Shown: one piece after another, positions 36,138 to 45,342 of the stretch
How positions within the stretch are numbered: position 1 is the stretch's first letter
Layout: the number at the start of each line of letters is the position of its first letter
Assembly: GCF_000423645.1 (NCBI RefSeq)
Contig: NZ_AUIJ01000017.1
Coordinates: 1-52,818, forward strand
DNA length: 52,818 nucleotides
Source of the DNA: Sediminimonas qiaohouensis DSM 21189
GTDB lineage: Bacteria > Pseudomonadota > Alphaproteobacteria > Rhodobacterales > Rhodobacteraceae
Direction: 5' to 3'
The notes under the pieces: generated by a model
Database searches by the model: none
The model's input: the letters and a program-made list of their open reading frames with translations, nothing else
Told to the model about the DNA's origin: nothing
Position numbers and translations under genes: made by a program

Positions 36138-36280
36138 GGCAGGAGCCTCCGGCTGGGATATTTTAGGGCCAGAAGAAAACCCCACACGCCCCCATCCCAA
36201 ACGCCGGGCTCTTCATCTTGCCCAAAGTACTCCGGGGGAGTCGCCGCGTGCGGCGACGGGGGCAGCGCCCCCAGATCCCC
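36138..36280. repeat. Double-hairpin intergenic repeat, family 2, copy B, with an extra GGGATATTTT module
   Basis: Fills the gap between the converging potC and aroC genes. The left module (36138-36178) has GGAGCCTCCGG, GGGATATTTT and GGCCAGAAGAAA. The right module (36208-36280) repeats copy A: CTTCATCTTGCC, ACTCCGGGGGAG, GTCGCC-GCGT-GGCGAC-like stem, and [16 protein letters not shown] associate both modules with intergenic repeats of Rhodobacteraceae, from memory. Likely a bidirectional terminator. Confidence 0.78.
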
Positions 36281-36288
36281 GCGCACGC

Positions 36289-37392
36289 TCAGCCGATGGC
36301 GCCGCGGTTTTCGCCCACCTGCCCGCGATGCAGTAGCAGGTGGTCCAGGATCACGCAGGCCATCATCGCCTCGCCCACCGGCACCGCGCGGATACCGACA
36401 CAGGGGTCGTGGCGGCCCTTGGTGACGATGTCGGTCGCCTTGCCCGCCTTGGTGATCGTCTGCCGCGTCTTCAGGATCGAGCTGGTCGGCTTCACGGCAA
36501 AGCGCACCACCACGTCCTGCCCGGTCGAGATCCCGCCGAGGATGCCGCCCGAGTGGTTGCTGGAATAGACCGGCTGCCCGTCATTGCCCATGAAAATCTC
36601 GTCGGCGTTGTCCTCGCCCGTAAGGGTGGCCGCCGCCATGCCTTCGCCGATCTCCACGCCCTTAACCGCGTTTATGCTCATCATCGCGGCGGCCAGGTCT
36701 GTGTCCAGCTTGCCGTAGACAGGCGCGCCCAGCCCCGCAGGCAGGCCCCGCGCCACCACTTCGACGACCGCGCCCACCGAGTTGCCGGATTTGCGCAGCC
36801 CGTCGAGGTACCCCGCCCATGTTTGCGCGGCGTGCGCATCCGGGGTCCAGAACGGGTTCTCGTCGATCTGGGCCCAATCGAACCGCTCGCGGTCGATCTC
36901 GTGCGCGCCTATGCGCGTCATGTAGCCCTTGATCTCGACATCGGGCGCCAGCGCCGCAACCGCCGCCCGCGCCAGGCCACCGGCCGCCACCCGCGCGGCG
37001 GTCTCTCGCGCGCTGGACCGGCCGCCGCCGCGATAGTCGCGGATGCCGTATTTCTGCCAATAGGTGATATCGGCGTGGCCGGGGCGGAATTTCTCGGCGA
37101 TGTCGCCGTAATCCTTGGATCGCTGATCGGTGTTCTCGATCATCAATTGAACCGGCGTGCCGGTTGTCTGCCCCTCGAACACCCCCGACAGAATGCGCAC
37201 CGCGTCCGCCTCGCGCCGCTGCGTGGTGTATTTGCTTTGCCCCGGTTTGCGCCGGTCCAGCCAGTGCTGTATCGCGTCCTCGGTGATCGGCACACCGGGC
37301 GGGCAGCCATCCACCGTCGCCCCCAGGGCCGGCCCGTGGCTTTCGCCCCAGGTGGTCACGCGGAAAAGATGGCCGAACGTGTTGATGCTCAT
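36289..37392 (-). CDS. aroC: Chorismate synthase
   Basis: 367-aa enzyme of the shikimate pathway converting EPSP to chorismate with reduced FMN. The N-terminal [20 protein letters not shown] and the central [18 protein letters not shown] are diagnostic, and residues [19 protein letters not shown] near the C-terminus complete the FMN site. Length is normal for the family. It is transcribed alone on the minus strand, divergent from the riboswitch-controlled thi operon. Confidence 0.97.
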   Translation of the reverse strand: MSINTFGHLFRVTTWGESHGPALGATVDGCPPGVPITEDAIQHWLDRRKPGQSKYTTQRREADAVRILSGVFEGQTTGTPVQLMIENTDQRSKDYGDIAEKFRPGHADITYWQKYGIRDYRGGGRSSARETAARVAAGGLARAAVAALAPDVEIKGYMTRIGAHEIDRERFDWAQIDENPFWTPDAHAAQTWAGYLDGLRKSGNSVGAVVEVVARGLPAGLGAPVYGKLDTDLAAAMMSINAVKGVEIGEGMAAATLTGEDNADEIFMGNDGQPVYSSNHSGGILGGISTGQDVVVRFAVKPTSSILKTRQTITKAGKATDIVTKGRHDPCVGIRAVPVGEAMMACVILDHLLLHRGQVGENRGAIG

Positions 37393-37488
37393 GGGCGCTC
37401 TCCTTTGCCCACCCCATTAGCCGCCGCGCGGGGCCCGCTCAAGCGGTTTTGCCTTGATGCGCCCCCTTGGGCGGCTTAGGTTCTGGGT

Positions 37489-37583
37489 CACCTCGGGGTG
37501 CCCCGCCATGCGCAGGGCTGAGATGCGACCGCTGCGAACCCGTTGAACCTGAACCGGTTAAGACCGGCGGAGGGAAGGTTTGG
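37489..37583 (+). promoter_or_regulatory. TPP riboswitch (THI element)
   Basis: The aptamer core is easy to read: GGGGTGCCCC at its 5' side, the conserved GGCTGAGATG at about 37517, ACCCGTTGAACCTGAACCGG, then TTAAGACCGGCGGAGGGAAGG at the 3' end. It precedes thiBPQ, the genes of a thiamine ABC importer, the expected target. Binding of thiamine pyrophosphate should reduce expression. Confidence 0.96.
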
Positions 37584-37588
37584 ATACG

Positions 37589-37623
37589 CCTCCTGACTTG
37601 CTCCGCCCGTCGCAGACAGGAGG
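37589..37623 (+). promoter_or_regulatory. Riboswitch expression platform sequestering the thiB Shine-Dalgarno
   Basis: CCTCCTG (37589-37595), directly after the aptamer, is perfectly complementary to CAGGAGG (37617-37623), which is the Shine-Dalgarno of thiB six bases before the ATG. This is a visible anti-SD hairpin, so control is probably at translation initiation rather than termination; no T-run terminator is present. Confidence 0.8.
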
Positions 37624-37628
37624 ATGCC

Positions 37629-38606
37629 ATGAAGTATCTTGCACTTGCCACGGGATTGTTTGCCGCCACCACCGCGGTGGCCGAAACACCCACGCTGACC
37701 ATCTACACCTATGACAGCTTCGTAAGCGATTGGGGCCCAGGCCCCGCCGTCGAAGAGGCATTCGAGAAAACCTGCGAATGCGATCTGAAATTCGTCGGCA
37801 CCGGCGATGGCGCGTCGCTTCTGGCGCGGCTGCGCCTCGAAGGAGCGAACACCGACGCCGATATCGTGCTGGGCCTCGATACCGGGCTGACGGCGGCCGC
37901 CTCTGAGACCGGGCTGTTCGCGCCCCATTCCGTCAGCGCCGAGTATGACCTGCCGATTGCATGGGATGATCCGCTTTTCGTACCGTTCGACTGGGGCTAT
38001 TTCGCTTTTGTCGCGGAGGCCGGCTTTGATGCGCCCACCAACTTTCGCGATCTGGCCGCCAGCGACACCACCATCGTGATCCAGGATCCCCGCTCGTCCA
38101 CGCCGGGGCTTGGCCTGCTGATGTGGGTGAAAACCGCCTATGGCGACGAGGCCAAAGACATCTGGGCTGGCCTCTCGGACAACATCGTAACCGTCACCAA
38201 GGGCTGGTCCGAGGCGTATGGCCTGTTCCTTGAGGGCGAGGCCGACATGGCCCTGTCCTACACCACCTCGCCCGCCTATCACATCATCGCCGAAGACGAC
38301 GACAGCAAGGCCGCCGTGCCCTTCGACGAAGGCCACTACATGCAGATCGAGGTTGCCGGCAAACTCGCCGGTACGGATCAGCCCGAATTGGCGGACAAGT
38401 TCCTCTCGTTCGTAACCGGCGAGGAGTTCCAGTCGATCGTGCCCACGACCAACTGGATGTATCCCGCCGTGATGCCGCAGGGCGGCTTGCCCGATGCGTT
38501 TGGCACCCTGATCAAGCCCGAGAAATCCCTGCTAGTCCCTGCGGACGAGGCCGATGAGGTGCGCGACCGCGCGCTTGAAGAGTGGCTGCGCGCGCTGTCG
38601 CGATAA
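37629..38606 (+). CDS. thiB: Thiamine ABC importer, periplasmic binding protein
   Basis: 325-aa periplasmic protein delivering thiamine or its phosphates to ThiPQ. Signal peptide residues 1-18 (cut near AVA-ET), then TPTLTIYTYDSFVSDWGPGP, typical of ThiB, and the conserved PRSSTPGLGLLMW. The ATG at 37629 follows GGAGG; an upstream in-frame extension would run through the riboswitch and was rejected. It is translationally regulated by the TPP riboswitch. The end overlaps the thiP start by 25 bases. Confidence 0.94.
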   Translation: MKYLALATGLFAATTAVAETPTLTIYTYDSFVSDWGPGPAVEEAFEKTCECDLKFVGTGDGASLLARLRLEGANTDADIVLGLDTGLTAAASETGLFAPHSVSAEYDLPIAWDDPLFVPFDWGYFAFVAEAGFDAPTNFRDLAASDTTIVIQDPRSSTPGLGLLMWVKTAYGDEAKDIWAGLSDNIVTVTKGWSEAYGLFLEGEADMALSYTTSPAYHIIAEDDDSKAAVPFDEGHYMQIEVAGKLAGTDQPELADKFLSFVTGEEFQSIVPTTNWMYPAVMPQGGLPDAFGTLIKPEKSLLVPADEADEVRDRALEEWLRALSR

Positions 38607-40144
38607 ACCGCGCGGGCGGCGGCGGCCCTGGCCTGATCGCGGCGGCGTTCGTCGCCGCGGTGATCCTTGGTCCGGTCGCCGCCGTGCTGTGGCGCGCGGG
38701 CGGGGGCGGTTGGCCCGGCCCCGCCGATTGGGCAGCGCTGCGCTTTACCCTGACGCAGGCCACCCTTTCGGCCCTGATCAGCGTCGCACTGGCGATCCCC
38801 GCCGCCCGCGCGCTGGCGCGGCGGCGCTTTGCTGGGCGGCGCATTCTGATCACGGCGCTTGGCGCGCCCTTTATCCTGCCGGTGATCGTTGCGGTGCTGG
38901 GCCTGCTGGCGGTGTTCGGGCGCTCTGGTGCGCTCAATACCGTGCTGTACGCCGCCGGCCTACCAACCATGCAGATCTACGGGTTGCACGGCGTCGTGCT
39001 GGCGCATGTGTTCTTCAACCTGCCTCTGGCCACGCGCATCATCTTGCAAGGCTGGCAATCCATCCCGGCCGAGCGGTTCCGCCTGACCGCCAGCCTTGGC
39101 ATGAACGCGGGCCAGGTCATGCGCCACCTTGAATGGCCGATGCTGCGCGCGGTGATCCCCGGCGCGCTGATGGTGATCTTCGCCATTTGCCTCAGCAGCT
39201 TTGCCGTGGCGCTGACGCTAGGTGGCGGGCCAAGTGCTACCACGGTCGAGCTGGCCATTTACCAGGCGTTCCGCTTTGACTTTGACCTGGGCCGCGCCGC
39301 CGTGCTGGCCTGCATACAGCTCTCAATCGTCACCGTCGCGGCGATCCTCGCGCTGCGGGTGGCGCAATCCGGCGGCTTTGGCGCCGGGCTGGACCGTAGC
39401 TTGCGCCGGTTCGATGCCGAAACCCCCGCGCTGCGCCTTTTGGATGCGGGCGTGCTACTACTGGTGGCGCTGTTCCTGCTGACGCCGATGGCCGCCATCG
39501 TGATGCGCGGCGGCGCTGCGCTGCTGGATTTGCCCGGCGCCGTCTGGCGCGCGGCGGGCATATCGCTGGCTGTGGCGGGCGCGTCCATGGCGCTGACGCT
39601 GGCGCTCGCACTGCCGATGGCGCTGGCCGCCCTGAAGCGCCCCATGATCGAGGCGGTCGGCCTTCTTGGCATCGCCGCCTCTCCGCTGGTTATCGGCGTC
39701 GGGCTATTCGTGCTGATCAACCCGTGGACCAACCCGATGCTGCTTGCCCTGCCGGTCACGGCGCTGGTCAACGCGGTCATGGCCCTGCCCTTTGCCCTGC
39801 GAGTAATGACGCCGCAACTTATTGATATTAATTCCGAGTTCGGGAACCTCTGCGATAGCCTCGGGATGTCGCCGCGCGACCGGCTGCGCCTTGTCGTCCT
39901 GCCGCGCCTGCGCCGGCAGCTTGGCTTTGCCGCCGGTCTGGCCGCCGCCCTGTCGATAGGCGACCTGGGGGTGATCGCCCTATTCGCCGACCCCGAAATC
40001 GCGACGCTCCCCCTTCAGATCCTGCGCCTGATGGGCGCCTACCGGATGGCCGACGCCGCCGGCGCGGGGCTGCTCTTGCTGGTGCTGTCGCTGTCTGTAT
40101 TCTGGCTGCTCGATCAAGGGGGGCGCGCCGATTCTGACGCTTGA
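38582..40144 (+). CDS. thiP: Thiamine ABC importer, permease
   Basis: 520-aa inner-membrane permease with about twelve helices in two homologous halves, as is usual for ThiP. EAA-type loops are near FRLTASLGMNAGQVMRHLEWP and GNLCDSLGMSPRDRLRLVVLP. The start is a GTG at 38582 inside the end of thiB; no ATG is available nearby. The end overlaps the inferred thiQ start by 14 bases, so thiB, thiP and thiQ are tightly coupled. Confidence 0.9.
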   Translation: MAARAVAINRAGGGGPGLIAAAFVAAVILGPVAAVLWRAGGGGWPGPADWAALRFTLTQATLSALISVALAIPAARALARRRFAGRRILITALGAPFILPVIVAVLGLLAVFGRSGALNTVLYAAGLPTMQIYGLHGVVLAHVFFNLPLATRIILQGWQSIPAERFRLTASLGMNAGQVMRHLEWPMLRAVIPGALMVIFAICLSSFAVALTLGGGPSATTVELAIYQAFRFDFDLGRAAVLACIQLSIVTVAAILALRVAQSGGFGAGLDRSLRRFDAETPALRLLDAGVLLLVALFLLTPMAAIVMRGGAALLDLPGAVWRAAGISLAVAGASMALTLALALPMALAALKRPMIEAVGLLGIAASPLVIGVGLFVLINPWTNPMLLALPVTALVNAVMALPFALRVMTPQLIDINSEFGNLCDSLGMSPRDRLRLVVLPRLRRQLGFAAGLAAALSIGDLGVIALFADPEIATLPLQILRLMGAYRMADAAGAGLLLLVLSLSVFWLLDQGGRADSDA

Positions 40145-40826
40145 AGCCATCGAGATCCGGCAAGGCGATTTTCACCTTAGCGCCGATTTGTCGGTCGCGG
40201 ACGGCGCACGCGTGGCCCTGATCGGGCCCAGCGGCGCGGGCAAGTCCACGCTGTTGAATGTCATCGCGGGATTTTTCCCGCCGGTTTCGGGCCGCGTTCT
40301 ATGGGATGGGCAGGACATCACGAACCTGCCGCCTGCGCAGCGCAAGTGCGGAATATTGTTCCAAGACAACAACTTGTTCCCGCATTTCACAGCGAAGCGC
40401 AACGTCGGACTGGGCATTCGCCCCGATCTGCGCCTCTCGGCCGAGGATCATCAAGAGGTCGCCCGCGCCCTTGATCGCGTCGGCCTCACCGGCCTTGGGG
40501 GCCGCAAGCCGGCGCAGCTTTCGGGCGGCCAACAGGTCCGCGTCGCCCTGGCCCGTGTCCTCGTGCAGCGCAAGCCGCTGGTCCTTCTGGACGAGCCTTT
40601 CGCCGCCCTCGGCCCCGCCCTCAAGGCCGAGATGCTGGATCTGGTTCAGGCCCTCATGACCGAGACCGGCGCAACCCTGCTGATGGTCAGCCACGATCCC
40701 CTGGACGCGCAGCGGATCGCCCCTGAGACGATCCTTGTCGCGGATGGCCGCGCCAGCGCCCCGTGCGACACCAAAACCCTGCTCGCCACCCCTCCCGAGG
40801 CCTTGCGCCGCTACCTGGGCACCTGA
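40131..40826 (+). CDS. thiQ: Thiamine ABC importer, ATP-binding protein, probable non-AUG start
   Basis: 231-aa ATPase as placed here, close to the 232 aa of E. coli ThiQ. Walker A is GPSGAGKST, the signature region [15 protein letters not shown] and Walker [14 protein letters not shown]. No ATG, GTG or TTG lies in frame between the upstream stop and a TTG at 40188. That TTG would cut off the first strands before Walker A. The conserved N-terminus [19 protein letters not shown] is encoded from 40134, so ATT at 40131 (AAGGGGGG at 40116-40123) or CTG at 40134 is the likely start. Confidence 0.85.
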   Translation: MLTLEAIEIRQGDFHLSADLSVADGARVALIGPSGAGKSTLLNVIAGFFPPVSGRVLWDGQDITNLPPAQRKCGILFQDNNLFPHFTAKRNVGLGIRPDLRLSAEDHQEVARALDRVGLTGLGGRKPAQLSGGQQVRVALARVLVQRKPLVLLDEPFAALGPALKAEMLDLVQALMTETGATLLMVSHDPLDAQRIAPETILVADGRASAPCDTKTLLATPPEALRRYLGT

Positions 40827-40843
40827 TCGCCGACCATGAGAAA

Positions 40844-40867
40844 CCCCGCCCGAATGAACGGACGGGG
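40844..40867 (-). terminator. Terminator of the petABC operon (possibly bidirectional)
   Basis: CCCCGCCCG (40844-40852) pairs with CGGACGGGG (40859-40867) with one mismatch around a 6-base loop. On the minus strand the stem is followed by TTTCTC, a usable T tract. It also lies just after thiQ, so it may stop both converging transcripts. Confidence 0.65.
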
Positions 40868-40895
40868 CTACAATTGCGGCGCGGTGCGCGCCCGA

Positions 40896-41684
40896 TCAGG
40901 CCGTTTTCTTGCCCTTGATCGGCGCCCACAACCGTTTGTTCGTCAGGTACAGTAGCACCGAAAGAACCGTTAGGAACAGCACCCCGACGAACCCGGCATG
41001 CTGGCGCGCCATCATCTTGGGCTCGGCCGCCCACATCAGGAACGCGGCGACATCCTCGGCTTCGCTGTGGATGTCGTTGGGCGCCCCGTCATCAAACTCC
41101 ACATCCTCGCCATAGAGCGGCGGCGCCATGGAAATCCAACCACCGGGGAAGGCTGTGTTCTCATAGAACATCGTGCCCGCCTCCATCTTGTCCTCGCCGG
41201 TATAGCTGGTCAGGATCGCGGTGATGTATTCCGGCCCGCCCATACCGTTGAATAGCTGGCTCAGCCCGGTGCCGTACGGCCCGTGGAACCCGGCCCGCTT
41301 CTTCGCCATCAACGACAGGTCCGGCGCCCCGGCAGCGGTCACTTCGGGGAAGTGATCCGTCGGCTTGGCCGCGCGGTAATCGTCCAGCTCCGGATCGAAC
41401 ACCTCGAAGTTCTCGGCATAGGCGCGCACCTGATCTTCCGGCAGGTGCGGCCCGCCCTCGTCGCCAATAGTGCGAATGGGCACGTATTTCATGCCGTGGC
41501 ACGAAGCGCAGACCTGGGTATAGACCTTCAGGCCGCGCTGAAGCTGGTTCTGATCGAACGTGCCGAACGGCCCTTCGAAGGAAAACGCCACATCCTCGAT
41601 ATGGCCCTCGCCCCCTGCGGCCACGGCTGCCCCACCCGAAAGGGTCAGGGCGGCAACTGCGGCAAGGCTTAGTTTCTTGAGCAT
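40896..41684 (-). CDS. petC: Cytochrome c1 of the bc1 complex
   Basis: 262-aa membrane-anchored cytochrome of respiratory complex III. Signal peptide residues 1-22, heme-attachment CASCH at 59-63 ([12 protein letters not shown]), and a C-terminal anchor helix near [20 protein letters not shown] ending in a Lys-rich tail. It passes electrons from the Rieske protein to soluble or membrane cytochrome c. The start at 41684 ([10 protein letters not shown]) follows AGGAAACGGG; the longer frame to 41843 would overlap petB without homology. It is the last gene of the petABC operon. Confidence 0.96.
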   Translation of the reverse strand: MLKKLSLAAVAALTLSGGAAVAAGGEGHIEDVAFSFEGPFGTFDQNQLQRGLKVYTQVCASCHGMKYVPIRTIGDEGGPHLPEDQVRAYAENFEVFDPELDDYRAAKPTDHFPEVTAAGAPDLSLMAKKRAGFHGPYGTGLSQLFNGMGGPEYITAILTSYTGEDKMEAGTMFYENTAFPGGWISMAPPLYGEDVEFDDGAPNDIHSEAEDVAAFLMWAAEPKMMARQHAGFVGVLFLTVLSVLLYLTNKRLWAPIKGKKTA

Positions 41685-41700
41685 TGTCCCGTTTCCTTTC

Positions 41701-43026
41701 TTATTCGGCAGGCGTGCCAGAAGCTTTGCCGTAATGGGAGTCGAAATCTTCCTCGATCGTCGCCGGCTCTGCGCTTGGCTTCTCGATGACACCCAGAAGC
41801 GGCAGAATGACAAGGAAGTAGGCGAACCAATACGCCGACCCAATCAGCGAGATCGTCGAGTAGGGCGGCTCGGCCGGCATCGCCCCGGCCCACATCAGCA
41901 CCACGAAATCGAGGCACAGAAGCGCGAACCACCACTTGAACATCGGCCGGTAACGCCCCGAACGAACGCTGGAAGTATCCAGCCACGGCGCCACGAACAT
42001 AACCGCGATCGCACCGAACATGGCCAGCACGCCAAAGAACTTGGCGTCAACGATGCCGCCGGTGATCCAGCTTGCGAACATCACCACCCACACGTCCGAG
42101 GTGAACGCCCGCAGGATCGCGTAGAAGGGCAGGAAATACCATTCGGGCACGATGTGCGACGGCGTGACCAGCGGGTTCGCCTCGATGTAATTGTCGGGGT
42201 GGCCCAGGTAGTTCGGCATGAACCCGACGATCGCAAAGAATACCACAAGGATCACGGCCAGCGCGAACAGGTCCTTGATGACGAAGTAGGGCCAGAACGG
42301 AACCGTGTCCTTTTCCGCCTCCGCCTTGGAGCCGCGACGCACATCAACGCCCGTGGGGTTGTTGTTGCCCGTGGTGTGGAAGGCCCAGATGTGGATCGCC
42401 ACCAGCGCCGCGATTACGAAGGGCAGCAGGTAGTGCAGGCTGAAGAAGCGGTTCAGCGTGGCATTGCCAACCGCCGGCCCGCCCAAAAGCCACGTCTGGA
42501 TCGGCTCGCCGATGAACGGGATCGCGCCGAACAGCCCCGTAATCACCGTGGCGCCCCAGAACGACATCTGCCCCCAAGGCAGCACGTACCCCATGAAGGC
42601 CGTGCCCATCATCAGCAGGTAAATCAGCATGCCGATGATCCACGTGATCTCACGCGGGGCCTTGTACGACCCGTAGTAAAGACCGCGGAAAATATGCAGA
42701 TACACCGCAAGGAAGAACAGCGACGCGCCATTCATGTGCAAATACCGCAGCATGTGCCCGCCATTCACGTTGCGCATGATATGCTCGATGCTGGCGAAGG
42801 CCATGTCGACATGCGGCGTGTAATGCATCGCCAAAACGATGCCGGTCACGATCTGCAGCACAAGACAGAACGTCAGGACAATACCCCAGATCCACATCCA
42901 GTTCAGGTTCTTGGGCGTGGGGATCATGATCGTGTCGTAAAGAAGTCCGACAATGGGCAGACGGCTATGCAGCCATTTCTCGCCCCGGGTCTTCGGCTCA
43001 TAGTGATCGTGTGGAATTCCAGCCAT
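41701..43026 (-). CDS. petB: Cytochrome b of the bc1 complex
   Basis: 441-aa core subunit of complex III with about eight transmembrane helices and two b hemes. Heme-ligand histidines lie in [20 protein letters not shown] and in the helix [20 protein letters not shown]. The quinol-oxidation motif is seen as the PEW in [15 protein letters not shown]. It sits between the Rieske gene (11 bases) and cytochrome c1 (16 bases). The C-terminus extends beyond mitochondrial length, as in Rhodobacter. Confidence 0.97.
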   Translation of the reverse strand: MAGIPHDHYEPKTRGEKWLHSRLPIVGLLYDTIMIPTPKNLNWMWIWGIVLTFCLVLQIVTGIVLAMHYTPHVDMAFASIEHIMRNVNGGHMLRYLHMNGASLFFLAVYLHIFRGLYYGSYKAPREITWIIGMLIYLLMMGTAFMGYVLPWGQMSFWGATVITGLFGAIPFIGEPIQTWLLGGPAVGNATLNRFFSLHYLLPFVIAALVAIHIWAFHTTGNNNPTGVDVRRGSKAEAEKDTVPFWPYFVIKDLFALAVILVVFFAIVGFMPNYLGHPDNYIEANPLVTPSHIVPEWYFLPFYAILRAFTSDVWVVMFASWITGGIVDAKFFGVLAMFGAIAVMFVAPWLDTSSVRSGRYRPMFKWWFALLCLDFVVLMWAGAMPAEPPYSTISLIGSAYWFAYFLVILPLLGVIEKPSAEPATIEEDFDSHYGKASGTPAE

Positions 43027-43037
43027 GATGCGTCTCC

Positions 43038-43598
43038 TCAGCCCAGTTTGATCGTCGACTCGTCGACGAATTCAGCCACGGGAATCCAGAGGTTCTCTGG
43101 CGCGGGGCCTTTGCGGATACGCCCAGCAGTGTCGTAGTGCGAGCCGTGGCAGGGGCAGAACCAGCCGCCGAAATCGCCCGAGCCGTTCCCGATCGGAACG
43201 CAGCCCAGATGCGTGCACACCCCGATCATCACCAACCATTCGCCCGCCTCGTCAAGCGTACGGTTCTGATCGGTGGCCTTCAGCGACATGTCGTTACGGT
43301 TCTGCGCGTTCGTGTCGACCAGTTCCGACATCTCGACCTCGCGCGCCGCTTCGATCTCGGCATCGGTACGGCGCCGAATGAACACAGGCTTGCCCAGCCA
43401 TTTCACGGTCAATTGCGTGCCGGGCTCAACGCCGCCCACATCGACACGGATGGACGACAGCGCCTGAACGTCTGCGGATGGGTTCATCTGATTCACAAGT
43501 GGCCAGACAGCGGCACCTGCGGTTACGGCACCTGCGCCAGCCGTGGCGTAGTAGAGGAAATCTCTGCGGGTGCCTTCGTGATCTTCTGCGTGGGACAC
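43038..43598 (-). CDS. petA: Rieske iron-sulfur subunit of the bc1 complex
   Basis: 186-aa Rieske protein. The twin-arginine signal/anchor [17 protein letters not shown] is followed by the cluster-binding domain. Ligands are Cys128 and His130 (CTHLGC) and Cys148 and His151 (CPCHGSH), with Cys133 and Cys150 forming the usual disulfide. The start is GTG at 43598, aligned to homologues that begin [11 protein letters not shown] or similar, with GGAGA upstream. A longer frame to 43730 has no family support. It leads the petABC operon and is divergent from the barrel gene at 43821. Confidence 0.95.
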   Translation of the reverse strand: MSHAEDHEGTRRDFLYYATAGAGAVTAGAAVWPLVNQMNPSADVQALSSIRVDVGGVEPGTQLTVKWLGKPVFIRRRTDAEIEAAREVEMSELVDTNAQNRNDMSLKATDQNRTLDEAGEWLVMIGVCTHLGCVPIGNGSGDFGGWFCPCHGSHYDTAGRIRKGPAPENLWIPVAEFVDESTIKLG

Positions 43599-43820
43599 GA
43601 GGGTTTCTCCATTCTTCGGCCGGTGATGGCCCGTGCATTTGATGTCCGTGCGAACACGACCTATCTGGCTGCTATTTAGCGGGGGATTCCGCTCAGGTCC
43701 AGCGGTCAATGCCACGCAGACGGGTATCATCCGCCGAAGATGCCCATCTGTCGCGCTTGAGTCGCGATATCAGCACGGCTAAGGTGACGGCGAAACCTTG
43801 GGACATGTCGGGAATATGCC

Positions 43821-44480
43821 ATGAAATCGTTCAAGTTCCGGATCGCCGCGGCCACCCTGACCGCCGCGCTCGCCGGACCAGCCGCCGCCGAGATGGAGCT
43901 CAGCCTCTATTCAGGCGTGCAGACATTGCCGCACAGCAACTTGTCCGGCACCTATCCCGCTGGCGGCTCGTTTTCCCGCCACGTCAAATGGAACGGCAAA
44001 TCTTTTGCCGCGCCGCCCTATTACGGCGCGCGCGCGATGTGGTGGCGGCCCAGCAACATCGGCTGGGGGGTCGAGTTCACCCACGCCAAGGCCTATGCCT
44101 CGGACGCGGACATGAATGCGCTTGGGTTCTCCAGCCTGGAATTTACCGACGGTCACAACCTGATCACGGTCAACGTCATGAAACGCTGGCCCGATCGGTG
44201 GGGCGGCTTCACCCCCTATGCCGGCGCGGGCCTCGGGGTTGCCGTACCCCATGTGGATGCCACGACAACCGGCGGATCGCGCACCTATGGCTATCAACTG
44301 ACCGGCCCGGCCGCGCGGCTGACGGCGGGGGCGAAGTACGACCTGAACGACAAATGGGCGGTGTTCGGCGAGTACCAGTTCACCTATTCCGACAACGATG
44401 TCGATCTGAACGGTGGCGGCTCGATGAAGACCACGCTGATCACCAACGCGCTGAACTTCGGCCTGTCCTACAAGTTCTGA
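43821..44480 (+). CDS. Outer-membrane beta-barrel protein (lipid A oxidase LpxQ-like)
   Basis: 219-aa exported protein. Residues 1-23 are a signal peptide (cut after AAAE-region AAA), and the rest alternates polar and hydrophobic residues in barrel-like strands, ending in the Phe of NALNFGLSYKF, a typical outer-membrane insertion signal. Conserved segments such as PPYYGARAMWWRPSN, GVEFTHAKAYASD and TPYAGAGLGVAVPHVD resemble a family that is often annotated as lipid A oxidase in alphaproteobacteria. Enzymatic activity is not demonstrable from sequence. A single gene, divergent from petA. Confidence 0.75.
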   Translation: MKSFKFRIAAATLTAALAGPAAAEMELSLYSGVQTLPHSNLSGTYPAGGSFSRHVKWNGKSFAAPPYYGARAMWWRPSNIGWGVEFTHAKAYASDADMNALGFSSLEFTDGHNLITVNVMKRWPDRWGGFTPYAGAGLGVAVPHVDATTTGGSRTYGYQLTGPAARLTAGAKYDLNDKWAVFGEYQFTYSDNDVDLNGGGSMKTTLITNALNFGLSYKF

Positions 44481-44484
44481 ACGC

Positions 44485-44633
44485 GCCTGTTTCCGCCGTT
44501 AAGACTTGGCTCCAATGCGCGGCATCAAGGGCGAAGCCCGCCGCGCAGCGTCAGACCGCCCCCGTCGCACCAGAGGTGCGCCGCTTATCCTCGGCACGCC
44601 TCCGGCGTGACCGGCGGGTGCTGCGCGGCTCCT
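44485..44633. repeat. Palindromic intergenic repeat, family 1, copy 3
   Basis: Between the converging barrel gene and GST gene. Outer stem GCCGCGCAGC (44540-44549) with GCTGCGCGGC (44620-44629), inner hairpin CACGCC-TCC-GGCGTG (44595-44609) as in copy 1, and left flank CCAATGCGCGGCATCAAGG as in copy 2. Confidence 0.72.
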
Positions 44634-44672
44634 CGTTACCTCTCCGCGCGGCCCTCGCATCAGGTGGCCCCA

Positions 44673-45278
44673 TCAATCCCGCGGCTGCGTCGCCACCATC
44701 GCCGGGCGTTCAGAAAATTCGTCATACCAATCAGCCAGCGCATCGCGCCCCTTCCGCCAATCTCGGGCACCGTGCCGGAAATCCAGGTACCCCAGGGCAC
44801 AGGCGACCGCGATCTGCCCCATATCAAGCCGCCCCGACAGGTGACTCATCCAGCGGCCTTCCAGCGCATCCAGCGCACGGCTCACCTTCGCCCACTGCGC
44901 ATCCAGCCAGCCATCGAAAACCTTGTCCTCGGGGCGCAGGCGCACCTCGTAGATCATGCCCACGGCCGCATCCATGATGCCATCCGCCGTCGCCTCCAGC
45001 GTCAGCGTCTCCCAGATGTGCGCCTCGGGGTACAGGCCCGCCTCGGCGCGGGCATCCAGAAACCGGGTAATGACCCGGCTGTCATAGATCGCGGGCCCGT
45101 TTGGCCGGACCAGCGCGGGGATCTTTCCCAGCGGGTTGGCCGCAGCCACATCGTCTGCCGTCGCCACCGGCGAGGTCTTGACCTGCGCCATCTCGATATC
45201 GTCGATCTGCCCCGTCTCATGCAGGCAGACCAGTACCTTGCGGACATAAGGCGAGGCGGGAGAGTATACGAGTTTCAT
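44673..45278 (-). CDS. Glutathione S-transferase family protein
   Basis: 201-aa GST with a thioredoxin-like N-terminal domain beginning MKLVYSPASPYVRKVLVCLH. The serine pair SPASPYVRK is the likely glutathione-activating site, and GKIPALVRPNGPAIYDSRVI holds the conserved cis-Pro and Asp-Ser. The all-helical C-terminal domain ends the protein. The start at 45278 begins the family fold directly; an upstream extension to 45332 is unsupported. The substrate is unknown. It is transcribed on its own or with the following gene. Confidence 0.87.
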   Translation of the reverse strand: MKLVYSPASPYVRKVLVCLHETGQIDDIEMAQVKTSPVATADDVAAANPLGKIPALVRPNGPAIYDSRVITRFLDARAEAGLYPEAHIWETLTLEATADGIMDAAVGMIYEVRLRPEDKVFDGWLDAQWAKVSRALDALEGRWMSHLSGRLDMGQIAVACALGYLDFRHGARDWRKGRDALADWYDEFSERPAMVATQPRD

Positions 45279-45342
45279 GCGCGGTCCTTTCTGCAGTCGC
45301 CGCCAGACTACTGCCCAGATCGCCGCGTGCAAGTGGGCTTTG

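Noticed and set aside
41560-43137. Long plus-strand open frame of 525 codons opposite petB and petC
   Set aside because: It is antisense to strongly conserved cytochrome genes, has low-complexity His/Arg/Gln-rich translation and no family motif; an artefact of GC-rich third positions.
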